A DNA stretch of 22,416 bases from a virus. The DNA lies in IMG/VR virus record IMGVR_UViG_3300018048_000077, positions 1 through 22,416 of that record; one strand, given 5' to 3'. The notes beneath the pieces were generated by a model that worked only from the letters and a program-made list of their open reading frames with translations, did not search any database and was not told where the DNA came from. Position numbers and translations under genes: made by a program. Of the stretch, positions 5,614-14,500 are shown piece by piece; the stretch's first letter is position 1, and every line of letters starts with the position of its first letter.

Positions 5614-7543
5614 CCTACTGCCTACAGACTACCAATCTTTCATACATAAAAGCCGTTACGCTCGTTGGCTCGATGCAGAAGGCCGTCGTGAAGACTGGTC
5701 AGAAACTGTTGATCGATACTTTGATTATATGACTCGCTGGATTGAAGAGAAGCACAACGTGCCGATCACAAAGCCAGAGATTGATGAACTCAAAGAAGCT
5801 GTTCTTAATCTGGAAATTATGCCTAGCATGAGGGCTTTGATGACAGCAGGTAAAGCGCTTGAGCGTAATCACCTAGCTGCTTTTAACTGTAGCTACCTGC
5901 CTCTGGATCACCCCCGTGCGTTTGACGAACTTCTGTACATTCTGATGTGCGGAACAGGCGTAGGGTTCTCTGTCGAGCGTAACAATGTAGACAAGCTGCC
6001 TATTATCGCAGATCACTTTGAAAACTGTGATGATGTGATCAAGGTAGAGGACAGCAAAGAAGGCTGGGCAAAAGCCTTCAGAGAACTCATCACGCTGCTG
6101 TATGACGGCAAAGTGCCTACATGGGACTTGTCTGCGCTAAGGGCTGCTGGTGAGCGTCTGAAGACCTTTGGTGGCCGTTCTAGTGGCCCTCAGCCCCTGA
6201 ACGAACTGTTCGAATTCACAACAAGGTTGTTTGAACGGGCAGCAGGCCGTCGTCTTTATCCCATCGAATGTCATGACATTGCCTGCAAGACAGGCGAGGT
6301 GGTTGTAGTAGGGGGTGTACGTCGCTCTGCACTGATCAGCCTGTCCAATCTTAACGATGACCAGATGCGCCATGCCAAGTCAGGTGCATGGTGGGAGAAC
6401 GAAGGCCAGCGTTCTTTGGCAAACAACTCTGCCACCTACAAATACAAGCCGGACATGGAAACATTCATGCGTGAGTGGCTTTCGCTTGTAGAAAGCAAGT
6501 CAGGTGAGCGGGGCATATTCAACAGACAAGCAGCAAAGAACAAGGCTGTCGAGAATGGTCGCCGTGACGTAGACCACGACTTCGGAACAAACCCGTGCTC
6601 TGAAATAATACTGCGCCCGTATCAGCTATGTAACCTTACAGAGATTGTAGTACGCGAGACTGATACACATCAGACGCTTGCTCGTAAGGTTCGTTTGGCC
6701 ACTATCCTTGGGACATGGCAGTCAACGCTTACCAACTTCAAGTACGTCCGTAAAATCTGGTCGAACAACACTGAAGAAGAGCGGCTGCTGGGTGTGTCTC
6801 TGACAGGGATTATGGATAATGAAATACTGTCGGGCAGGTCAGCGCAGTTTGGCATGAACATTGGCCACATACTGGAAGACCTGCGCAGTATCGCTGTTCA
6901 TACTAATAAACAGCTTGCGCAAAGACTGGGAATACCACAGTCCACCGCTGTCACATGTGTGAAGCCATCAGGTACTGTGTCACAGTTGGTCGATAGCGCT
7001 AGCGGCATTCACGCAAGGCACAGCAGCAATTACATTCGCACAGTGCGTGGGGACAACAAAGATCCACTGACGCAATTCATGGTCGATCAAGGCATTCCGA
7101 ATGAGCCGGATGTCATGAAGCCAGATCAGACTACTGTGTTTAGCTTTCCTATGTCTGCACCTACAAATTGCGTAGACCGCAACGCTATGACTGCAATCGA
7201 GCAGCTTGAGATGTGGATGATCTACGCACGTGACTGGTGTGAACACAAACCTTCCGTGACAATCTCTGTACGTGAAGGGGAGTGGATGGATGTAGGGGCA
7301 TGGGTATGGAAGAACTTTGACTACTGCTCAGGCATCAGCTTCCTGCCACACTCTGATCACACCTATCAGCAAGCGCCGTATCAAGACTGCAGTGCTGAAG
7401 AATACAAGCAGATGCTGTCACAGATGCCACCCCAGATCGATTGGGGTTTACTGAAAAACTACGAAGCAGAAGATAACACGACTGGATCACAGGAACTGTC
7501 CTGTACAGCGGGTGTTTGTGAAGTGGTGGATATTGCTAGTTGA
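5606..7543 (+). CDS. nrdJ: Class II (adenosylcobalamin-dependent) monomeric ribonucleotide reductase
   Basis: This 645-residue enzyme reduces ribonucleotides to deoxyribonucleotides for phage DNA synthesis. Residues aligned with the Lactobacillus leichmannii triphosphate reductase are visible: AAFNCSYLPL (C95, like C119), GTNPCSEIIL (N329, thiyl radical C331, E333; like N406, C408, E410), QLCNLTE (C342, like C419) and a C-terminal redox pair in SCTAGVC (C633, C638; like C731/C736). No NrdB-type partner gene or glycyl-radical C-terminus is present, which agrees with cobalamin-dependent class II. It is about 90 residues shorter than the lactobacillar enzyme, with much of the loss between C95 and C331. 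The start is backed by GGAGAGG upstream. The enzyme needs adenosylcobalamin from the host, so the host must make or import B12. Confidence 0.95.
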   Translation: MNNLLPTDYQSFIHKSRYARWLDAEGRREDWSETVDRYFDYMTRWIEEKHNVPITKPEIDELKEAVLNLEIMPSMRALMTAGKALERNHLAAFNCSYLPLDHPRAFDELLYILMCGTGVGFSVERNNVDKLPIIADHFENCDDVIKVEDSKEGWAKAFRELITLLYDGKVPTWDLSALRAAGERLKTFGGRSSGPQPLNELFEFTTRLFERAAGRRLYPIECHDIACKTGEVVVVGGVRRSALISLSNLNDDQMRHAKSGAWWENEGQRSLANNSATYKYKPDMETFMREWLSLVESKSGERGIFNRQAAKNKAVENGRRDVDHDFGTNPCSEIILRPYQLCNLTEIVVRETDTHQTLARKVRLATILGTWQSTLTNFKYVRKIWSNNTEEERLLGVSLTGIMDNEILSGRSAQFGMNIGHILEDLRSIAVHTNKQLAQRLGIPQSTAVTCVKPSGTVSQLVDSASGIHARHSSNYIRTVRGDNKDPLTQFMVDQGIPNEPDVMKPDQTTVFSFPMSAPTNCVDRNAMTAIEQLEMWMIYARDWCEHKPSVTISVREGEWMDVGAWVWKNFDYCSGISFLPHSDHTYQQAPYQDCSAEEYKQMLSQMPPQIDWGLLKNYEAEDNTTGSQELSCTAGVCEVVDIAS

Positions 7544-7557
7544 CTATGGAGCAAACA

Positions 7558-7782
7558 ATGCAAAGCAAGCAGGTAGAAGAGGGGGCAATTGTCGTCGATG
7601 GCGTCAATTACCCCCTGTCAGAAATGAATGGTAGGCAGCTTTATTTAATCAGCCAGCTACAGGAAATCCAGACGGAGAAGAAGCGAGCAATCGCTGTTTT
7701 GGATCGCCTCAATGTCACCGAATCCGGCTTTACATCACTCTTGAAAGAGACGTTAGCCGATGCTTCAACTGACACTGGATGA
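7558..7782 (+). CDS. Short coiled-coil protein of unknown function
   Basis: A 74-residue protein starting MQSKQVEEGAIVVDG. I chose ATG 7558 because GGAG (7548-7551) lies six bases upstream. TTG 7540 or ATG 7546 would extend it by a few residues. It has a short beta hairpin (AIVVDGVNYPLSEM) followed by a long helix (GRQLYLISQLQEIQTEKKRAIAVLDRL) with heptad-like spacing. This outline resembles small marine-phage proteins of the DUF6447 kind ('IDG.EY.l.dL' then coiled coil), but that is from memory and tentative. It starts 14 bases after the ribonucleotide reductase stop and overlaps the next gene by 23 bases. Confidence 0.65.
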   Translation: MQSKQVEEGAIVVDGVNYPLSEMNGRQLYLISQLQEIQTEKKRAIAVLDRLNVTESGFTSLLKETLADASTDTG

Positions 7783-8281
7783 TTCCGAAAAGAAGATAGC
7801 TACAGCGCTTGCAAGAGCGCGGTATGCTAACTCGCGAAAGAACAAGCTAAAGAAGACAGACCTACCAAAGGCTTCTGTACTTGATCCGGATATAGAAGGC
7901 GTGATGTCAGAGCTTGCTCTGTGCAAATACTTTGGTGTGTACCCAGATCAAGTGTTTGAAATAGGTATAAGATCCGCAGCCAACGGAACAGATAAAGGTG
8001 ACGTAGTCTACGGCGATCTATGTATCGACGTTAAAAGCACGAAGCATACAAATGGCCGCTTGTTTTCTATGAAGGAAAACCAGGCGGTCGATTTGTTTGT
8101 GCTGATGATTGGCAGGCGCGGCCAGTACAGGGTGGCAGGATGTATGTACGCATCAGACCTGTACAAAGAAGCTCGATGGGGGCATCACGGCGTGTTCAAG
8201 AAACCCTGCTATGCTGCTGAACAACATGAATTAATACCCTTTAATAAAGTATTCCCCGACTTGATTATGCAAGCTAGTTAA
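7760..8281 (+). CDS. Putative PD-(D/E)XK nuclease-like protein
   Basis: This 173-residue protein has a plausible restriction-endonuclease-fold core: a helix with acid (VMSELALCKYFG, E51), a strand GDVV (D81) and the catalytic-type strand CIDVKSTK (D90-V-K92), followed by further strands (VDLFVLMIG, YRVAGCMYA). The spacing E...D...DxK is usual for this superfamily. Its substrate is unknown; candidate roles are host DNA degradation or DNA repair. It is distinct from the Cas4-like enzyme at 3561, because it lacks the QxxxY motif and Fe-S cysteines. ATG 7760 lies inside the end of the previous gene. The last bases include the -35 box of the promoter that serves mazG. Confidence 0.7.
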   Translation: MLQLTLDDSEKKIATALARARYANSRKNKLKKTDLPKASVLDPDIEGVMSELALCKYFGVYPDQVFEIGIRSAANGTDKGDVVYGDLCIDVKSTKHTNGRLFSMKENQAVDLFVLMIGRRGQYRVAGCMYASDLYKEARWGHHGVFKKPCYAAEQHELIPFNKVFPDLIMQAS

Positions 8282-8289
8282 TTTATACT
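8261..8289 (+). promoter_or_regulatory. Sigma70-like promoter upstream of mazG
   Basis: TTGATT (8261-8266) and TATACT (8284-8289) are spaced by 17 bases, close to the host consensus. Transcription would begin near 8296 and give mazG a short leader of about 15 bases. The -35 lies in the coding end of the previous gene. A further TTGACT at 8291 has no matching -10. Confidence 0.5.
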
Positions 8290-8310
8290 TTTGACTAATG
8301 GATTTACGTC

Positions 8311-8721
8311 ATGAACAACGATAATCAAAGCAAGGTTTTAGACACGCTAGAGGAGCATGTCGCGGACTTTTATGCACAGAGATCGAGGGCAAAGATCAAG
8401 ATGGATATCAACGAGTACCAACAGAAGGCACTGAAGACAGCCATATTCCCGAAGGAATACGCAATAATTTACCCCGCTCTGGGGTTAGCAGGCGAGGCTG
8501 GTGAAGTCGCTGATAAGGTCAAAAAAATAGTCAGAGATCGTAACACCTCTGACCAAATGAAACGTGATATCGCTGCGGAGATTGGTGACTGCCTCTGGTA
8601 TTGTGCAGTGCTAGCGAATGATCTGGGGTTTGACCTCGCCCAGATTGCAGATTCCAATCTTTCTAAATTAGCAGATCGCCAGCAGCGGGGTGTTCTGCAC
8701 GGAAGCGGTGACAAGCGGTAG
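8311..8721 (+). CDS. mazG: MazG-like nucleotide pyrophosphohydrolase
   Basis: This 136-residue protein has the MazG metal-binding helices: GLAGEAGEVADK (E62 and E65 of ExxE) and AAEIGDCLWY (E90 and D93 of ExxD), followed by SNLSKLADRQQRG, typical of phage MazG. The family cleaves nucleoside triphosphates to monophosphate and pyrophosphate. In marine phages it has been proposed to sanitise or rebalance nucleotides, or to act on ppGpp. The MazG domain proper begins at MDINEYQQKA (residue 31, ATG 8401). ATG 8311 adds 30 charged residues but lacks a clear ribosome binding site, so the start is uncertain. It is the last gene of the rightward module, with its own promoter and a terminator 27 bases after the stop. 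Confidence 0.9.
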   Translation: MNNDNQSKVLDTLEEHVADFYAQRSRAKIKMDINEYQQKALKTAIFPKEYAIIYPALGLAGEAGEVADKVKKIVRDRNTSDQMKRDIAAEIGDCLWYCAVLANDLGFDLAQIADSNLSKLADRQQRGVLHGSGDKR

Positions 8722-8748
8722 GGTGTCCTCGACTACTGCTGGCTTCTT

Positions 8749-8794
8749 AGCCCCTCGACAGGTTCTTCTCCTTACTGTCGGGGGGCTTTCTTTT
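8749..8794 (+). terminator. Rho-independent terminator of the rightward module
   Basis: A 13-base stem pairs AGCCCCTCGACAG (8749-8761) with CTGTCGGGGGGCT (8775-8787), with one G-T pair, around a 13-base loop. It is followed by TTCTTTT (8788-8794) on the plus strand. The minus strand shows no T-run after the stem, so it works for rightward transcripts only. The right arm, T-tract and part of the loop are also the coding end of the convergent minus-strand gene. Confidence 0.85.
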
Positions 8795-11555
8795 GTGCAA
8801 GTCCACCTTTGCGCATCATAGGTACACCTTTGCCCTCTACAAGATCTTTGAACTCGTCTGTGAACTCTATAGCCATGTTCTTACCATCTGCGTCATCAAG
8901 CTCGATTGTAGCCTTCTTGACGGGATCGCCCAACGCTCTCAAGAATTCATCTACCCGTTTCGGCATGGCACGATCATACACATCTGTGTACCCATCATTG
9001 ATAGCGCCGAAGTCAAATGAAGCATCCATCTTCAGACGTTTGTTGGCCATAATTTCGCCGCCTACAGCGCCACCAAAAACCTGCGTTGTACTCGCTCTTC
9101 TAGCGCCATCATTACCCTGCTGAATTTCATTAGCTGTTTCAAAGATATTGCGATCACTTGATCCAATAAATAGACCGTCTCTATCGAACAGAGCATAGTG
9201 AGGTGATTCTCCACTACCTGTTTTGCGTAGCTTTACAACTTTGACATCACCCTGCGCTAGCGTTCTTCTGACGAAAGCCCTCTGGACTTCAATAAGGCGA
9301 TCTCTTGTATCCGCATTTGGTCCGATCTTTAAATCAGCAGTGTCGTAGTCCGCTTGTGTAAATTCGTTGGGATTTATGTTGCTACGGAAAAAATCATCTT
9401 GTGTGGAATTCTCTATAAATGATGTCGCCTTCTCCCCTGTCCGCGTAGTCACGTCAATATTCTCATATTGCGTAAACACCGCTCTGCCATTGACGTTGCG
9501 GACTTGATCTGCGTTGGCAAACGCAATCCCATCATAACCTTCCATGACAGCCCTTCTAGTAGCCAGAGCTAGAACCATGCGTTGATAGTTATTATCCCTT
9601 CCGGGCAAGTCCATAGGCATGTCTGCTTTGTCCGAACCGAAGGCGTCTGACTGTACTTCTTCAACTAGCAGATACTTCTTATCACCTTTGACCCTGTCAG
9701 TAGTGCGATAGTGGGCAACCGTATTCTCAGCAAAATTGCTGCCTGTATCCACGCCCTCAAAATGTCGAGCTACGTAATCGAAATTAGAAATGTCTCCCTG
9801 CAGCGCTTCGAGATATCTGTCGTAGACTTCAGACGGTTCACTACGATCTAGCTGGTTAATGATACTTTGATCATTCTGACCTTTAGCTACTGCCCTGCTG
9901 CGGATAGCCGCTTCCATTTCGCCCATAGCGTTTCTATGCAAAGGCACAGAGGACGTAAGCGTCTTCAGCATATTTGCTGATTGAGTGGGCAGCACTCCCA
10001 GTTCTTCAACAGCATCCCTGAATTTACGTGCGAAGATATCCCCACCACCTTGAAGCTCAATGTCAGCTATGATTCCGGCAATCTGCGGGGCTGACGTTGT
10101 CATTTCCATGAAAAGCATGGCATCGCCCTGTGCGTACTCAACGATGTAATCGTAGAAATGGTGTTCGGCCCACTTCTCGTAAAATTCATCTGCGTCCTCA
10201 AAGCCCAGCCCTTTGTCAACCAATTCCGTGTGCTTCATTCGCACTACATTCATGATGTCTTCATCAAGTTCCCCCAGAGGTACTCCGGCATCAGCCATCG
10301 CAAGCTCTGTTTCATCGATTAACCTAGCTTGGTCTTCGGTAAGTTCTTGGCTTACACCACGTCTTACATTGCTCGTGACTTGAACGGGGAATTCACGGTA
10401 ATTGAAAGTTTCAGCATCACCTCTTGCAATTTCTCCTGTTGTCACCCTTCCTTTTTTATCCGGTATGACAAGTGAAAAACCACCGTACTGAGGTGTTCCT
10501 GCCACATCACCCAGCCTAGCTGCTGCAAAGTTACTTCCTGTTCCCGGACGCAGGGTAAGGTCGCCTGTACCGTCTACGTCATAAAAAGGCTGCACAGCCG
10601 AATTCGGATTGTAAGAAAGCTCTCTGTCCCGGATCGTAATAGGACGCTCTCGAAGCATCGTCTGTATTTCTTCAAGCGAGAAAGTGTTGCTTACGTCATC
10701 GTTTATCTCAGGAAGGCGTAGCGATAACTCGTCAGTACGAATGCCCTGATCACGGAAAAACTTCAGCCACTGTCTACTATTAGCTTTTTCCGGAGCATTT
10801 TCGAGAGACGCATCTAGGCGGCTGTACAGACCTGCTTCGTCGGGTTCTACATCTATCTTGACGCGATTAGGTTGCGTAACCAAAGAAGGTGCGGCTGTTG
10901 CTTTGCGTGTCTTCTTAGTCTCAGCACTGATCATGCTGATAGCTGCACCGACAGGCTTATCGTCGTCTGCAAACTTATCTACACGCTCTGCAGCCCTCTC
11001 AGCCGCCTCTGGATCAAGGTCGAACAGTTTACGCAGTCCATCCTGTATCTGATCACCGTACTTAGACACGGCTTTTGAACCGAACTTCAGGCCTGTTCCA
11101 GCACCGAACATGATGCCACCTGGAATAGCTCCTGCGCCTGTAGCAGCTAGGTATGCACCACCAAGCTGCAGAGCATCACCAGCAACACCTACGGTCTTCA
11201 GTGTAGTATCGAGTGTCCTGCCTTCTTTTACGTCTTCAGCAAGGGACGGTATGGGCTTTACTTCTTCGCCTGTCGTCAGTGCGCTTACAGGGTTCTCTAC
11301 GCCTGCACCAACTGCTTCAGCTATGCCAGATCCACCCAGCATAGCGACAGCAAGGTCTGCGCTATCCAGTGCGAACTGCTTTGCACCGGCAGCAAACTGC
11401 TCGTTGCTAGATGGTCTGTAGCCAGTGTCGTACTGGCTGACCATGCTATCAACCTGCTCTTGCTCATCCATCAATGCATCGACATCAAGACTAGGCTTTT
11501 GCTTGCCCAGTGCTTCATTCATGATTTGATCTATGTACATATCTTTTGCGGCCAT
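8772..11555 (-). CDS. Large virion-associated protein with a domain seen in phage polyvalent proteins
   Basis: A 927-residue protein and the last gene of the leftward late operon. Residues about 60-160 contain Gly/Ala-rich hydrophobic stretches (around AVAMLGGSGIAEAVGAGV and GAIPGGIMFGAGTG) that could contact a membrane. Residues 243-305 resemble a helical module common in large phage virion proteins (LYSRLD...QWLKFFRDQGI..DEL...SLEEIQTML). Residues about 595-690 hold the familiar set FAENTVAHYRTTDR, LLVEEVQSD and GYDGIAFA, which recurs in phage polyvalent and MuF-associated proteins ('EEIQSDW...GYD.IAW'). I know no proven activity for that set. The C-terminus has MMRKGGLA, a short tail seen on several marine phage structural proteins. 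The ATG shares one base with the upstream stop (TAATG). It is probably packaged and ejected as an internal virion protein, by position. Its 3' end doubles as the terminator for the opposite strand. Confidence 0.75.
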   Translation of the reverse strand: MAAKDMYIDQIMNEALGKQKPSLDVDALMDEQEQVDSMVSQYDTGYRPSSNEQFAAGAKQFALDSADLAVAMLGGSGIAEAVGAGVENPVSALTTGEEVKPIPSLAEDVKEGRTLDTTLKTVGVAGDALQLGGAYLAATGAGAIPGGIMFGAGTGLKFGSKAVSKYGDQIQDGLRKLFDLDPEAAERAAERVDKFADDDKPVGAAISMISAETKKTRKATAAPSLVTQPNRVKIDVEPDEAGLYSRLDASLENAPEKANSRQWLKFFRDQGIRTDELSLRLPEINDDVSNTFSLEEIQTMLRERPITIRDRELSYNPNSAVQPFYDVDGTGDLTLRPGTGSNFAAARLGDVAGTPQYGGFSLVIPDKKGRVTTGEIARGDAETFNYREFPVQVTSNVRRGVSQELTEDQARLIDETELAMADAGVPLGELDEDIMNVVRMKHTELVDKGLGFEDADEFYEKWAEHHFYDYIVEYAQGDAMLFMEMTTSAPQIAGIIADIELQGGGDIFARKFRDAVEELGVLPTQSANMLKTLTSSVPLHRNAMGEMEAAIRSRAVAKGQNDQSIINQLDRSEPSEVYDRYLEALQGDISNFDYVARHFEGVDTGSNFAENTVAHYRTTDRVKGDKKYLLVEEVQSDAFGSDKADMPMDLPGRDNNYQRMVLALATRRAVMEGYDGIAFANADQVRNVNGRAVFTQYENIDVTTRTGEKATSFIENSTQDDFFRSNINPNEFTQADYDTADLKIGPNADTRDRLIEVQRAFVRRTLAQGDVKVVKLRKTGSGESPHYALFDRDGLFIGSSDRNIFETANEIQQGNDGARRASTTQVFGGAVGGEIMANKRLKMDASFDFGAINDGYTDVYDRAMPKRVDEFLRALGDPVKKATIELDDADGKNMAIEFTDEFKDLVEGKGVPMMRKGGLAQKKAPRQ

Positions 11556-14500
11556 TACTTAAACTTGCCTCTTTCGGCTTTGGCATACGCATTGCCAGCA
11601 CGGTATGCACCTAGCTGTTCAACGGTAGCCCCGAAATTTTTTATGTAATATTGGTTGACTACAGTTCTAATTCTTTGAGGGGTTGCGCCCCATTGCTGCC
11701 TGTCAAATACAGAAAACTGTCTTTCCTTACCTGTTTCGTCGGTGACAGTTTCCGTATCCATAGAGCTTTTTCCGATTGCTATTTCACGAGCAATACTTCG
11801 GGCTGTGGCATACGTGTCGATTATGTAATTTTTCTTTTCAGCATCAGTCATGTTCTGATACGAACCACTAGATATATTCACTAAGTCAGGCGCTACTATT
11901 CCGAGTTCTTTAGTCAGCAGCCGGTTTGCTTCTGCGTCACCTGTAGATGGATTGATTTCGTTGTAGGTAATACCAAGTCTTACAATTTCGTCTTCTAAGC
12001 CAGTACGAGCTTCTGTCTTTCTAATACCTGTAAAGGTAGTAACTAGAGGACTTTGATACGTAAGGTTGCCGGGTCTTGTTGCGCTCTCCAAAGGCGGTCT
12101 ATCTTGATTCATGTAAGGAATGCCGCGTGTAGCCGCTGTCACGAAGGAGTCGGCAAAACGACCGCCTGTAGTGTTTCCACGCTGTCCTCTCATGTCGCGC
12201 ACAATGGCTTCTTCGCTATCAAAAGTGCGAACAATATCTCGTACTAATCCGGTTACAAAGTTGACGTTAAGTGGCCCACCAAACAATTCACCAAAGAAGT
12301 TGCCTGCTAATTCAGCCAACTTTTGATTTCCAATTGAGTCTTTGCTGGCTGTTCCGCCAAGTTCACCTTCTGTTTGTGCTGCCTTGAACAAGCCATCAAT
12401 GATGTAAAGCTGCGTTCCCGCCAGCCTAGTTCCTAATAAGCCTTCAACAATGTCACGGGTAGGCAGACTCTTGCCTGTACCCATTTCACCCACGTCTTCA
12501 CGGAAATCGGAGTCTCCAATGGTATTGTTGGTAAGGTTGCCAAGACCTCTTCTAGCAGACCTGAGCAGACTTTTTTCTACGGGTACATCGGGGACATCTA
12601 CTCCCAGTAGTCTGGGGTATTTAACGAGTATGTCTGCAACCAGAAGGTAGGGGGCTAAGGGGAAGAAGGGCCGTAGATCGCCTATCTTACCTTCTTCGTC
12701 TCTGTACTCGAACCACTTCACATCTTGGTTTGCAGCCCGATGTGCTACCGATTCAAACAGCATGTATGTTCCGATTATGCCTTTGGACACATCGGTCATG
12801 CCTTCATTCAAAAACTTTTCATTGCCAGTGGCAGCGCCTCTAGCAAGTTTGTAAACGCCTTTGCCTGCCTTGCCACCAAGAACATAGTTAGCTGTAAAGT
12901 TTAGGGCAGATACAGTAAATCGAGGGAAGGTAAAGACACTCGTGCCAATGAACGGCATTCGCTCTACCAATTGAACAAAGCGACTTTGCCAAGGGCCAGT
13001 AGGCATGTCAGCAAACGTAAACTCTAATGCTTCTCTAACTGCCTTCTGCTGGAACTCCAGCGGAACTTTGCCCTTTTTAGCTATTGTCTCTGCAATGCTC
13101 AGGCCGGTCTGCCGTCTAAGCTGCTTTTCAAGAGCAGACGTATATATGGCTCGTCTAACAAGGCCGTCGTGTGTCATGTTGAAGTAATTCAACAGTCGCA
13201 CAGGGGCAGCTAGTTCACCATCTCCGATATCTGTCAGGCTTCTAGATATCTGTTGTAGTAGCTTTGGGTTGCTGCCGAGCGTTGCTGCTACAACATCTTT
13301 ACTAAAGCCCTGATCGTTGAGATTGCGCACCATGCCAAATGCATCTGACAAGGCAGAACCAAGACTATAATCAGGTACGTCCTGACCTAGTGCCTTCTGC
13401 GCTTTACGAATGGCGTAAAAACCTGCTGCATCGATAATGTCTGCAGCCGCATCCATAGTTCCTCTAATGCCAGTAGTTCCAACATTTCGGATTAGTGTAG
13501 GAATCTGTGAAACCAGAAGACCTCGCCGGTTTCTATCCAGCGTCATTGCTGTTCCGGTGGGATTGGCGAAGGCTTGAACGCCCCTTTGAATTATGCCGAC
13601 AGGTTTCTTATCGGTCAGGTAAGCTGTAAGTGCATCTGTACGTGTCCTATCAAGAACACCGGCTCTGGCGAGTTTCTTTGCAAACTGGCTAGCGGCGTTC
13701 ATCTGTCGAGCAGCATCGCCTACAGTTACACGGTATATCTGTGCAAACTCTTCAGCAGATACGCCGTTTCTTGCTAGAGCACCACTCAGAGCGTCTTCGT
13801 CCAACCGACCTACAAGATCCTCGTTTTGCAATACACGGAATACTGTATCTGAAATCTGCTCATCGGCTACTCGCTCACCAGAGGGGGTTCGTAGCTGAAG
13901 AGCGAGTTCTTTGTTTGGCAAGTCCTCAAGCATTTCATTGAGGAAATCATAAACATATCTGTTGATATCCAGTCTTAGTTCTGGGCTTATCATGTCACCC
14001 GATTCACCGGCCATCCTATCCAAAATAGCCCTGCCACGAGGCGCATCAAAGGGTGCGTCTGGCGTATTCGGAGATGCTTTTACACGCGCTGTACGGACTG
14101 GATCTGGATCGAGTGAATCAATGGCTACTTGTTCAGGTGTTCTGTTGCCATCGTTACGAGCTAGTGCGCGATCCGCATTAGCATCGAGCAGGGCTTCTGT
14201 TCCTTCATCCGCTAAGTCTCTACCAAAGACCGAGTTTACCCCCTTTGATAAACCAAGCCCAATGCCCTGCGCCGCTGCACTGCCTGCTCCAGAAGCACCA
14301 AATGCTATGCCGGTACGACCAAAATCGTATTCGTCGCGAATGCCTGTTTCTTTCTCTACCTTTTGCAGACCTAAGTCCATGCCAGCACCAATAGTGCCGT
14401 CCGTCAAAAACGGAACAGCACCGTATCTGGCCATACCCAGCATCAGTCCTTTTACACCCTGCTTTGCAAGTTGCTTGGCAGCAATACTGCCAACACCAAG

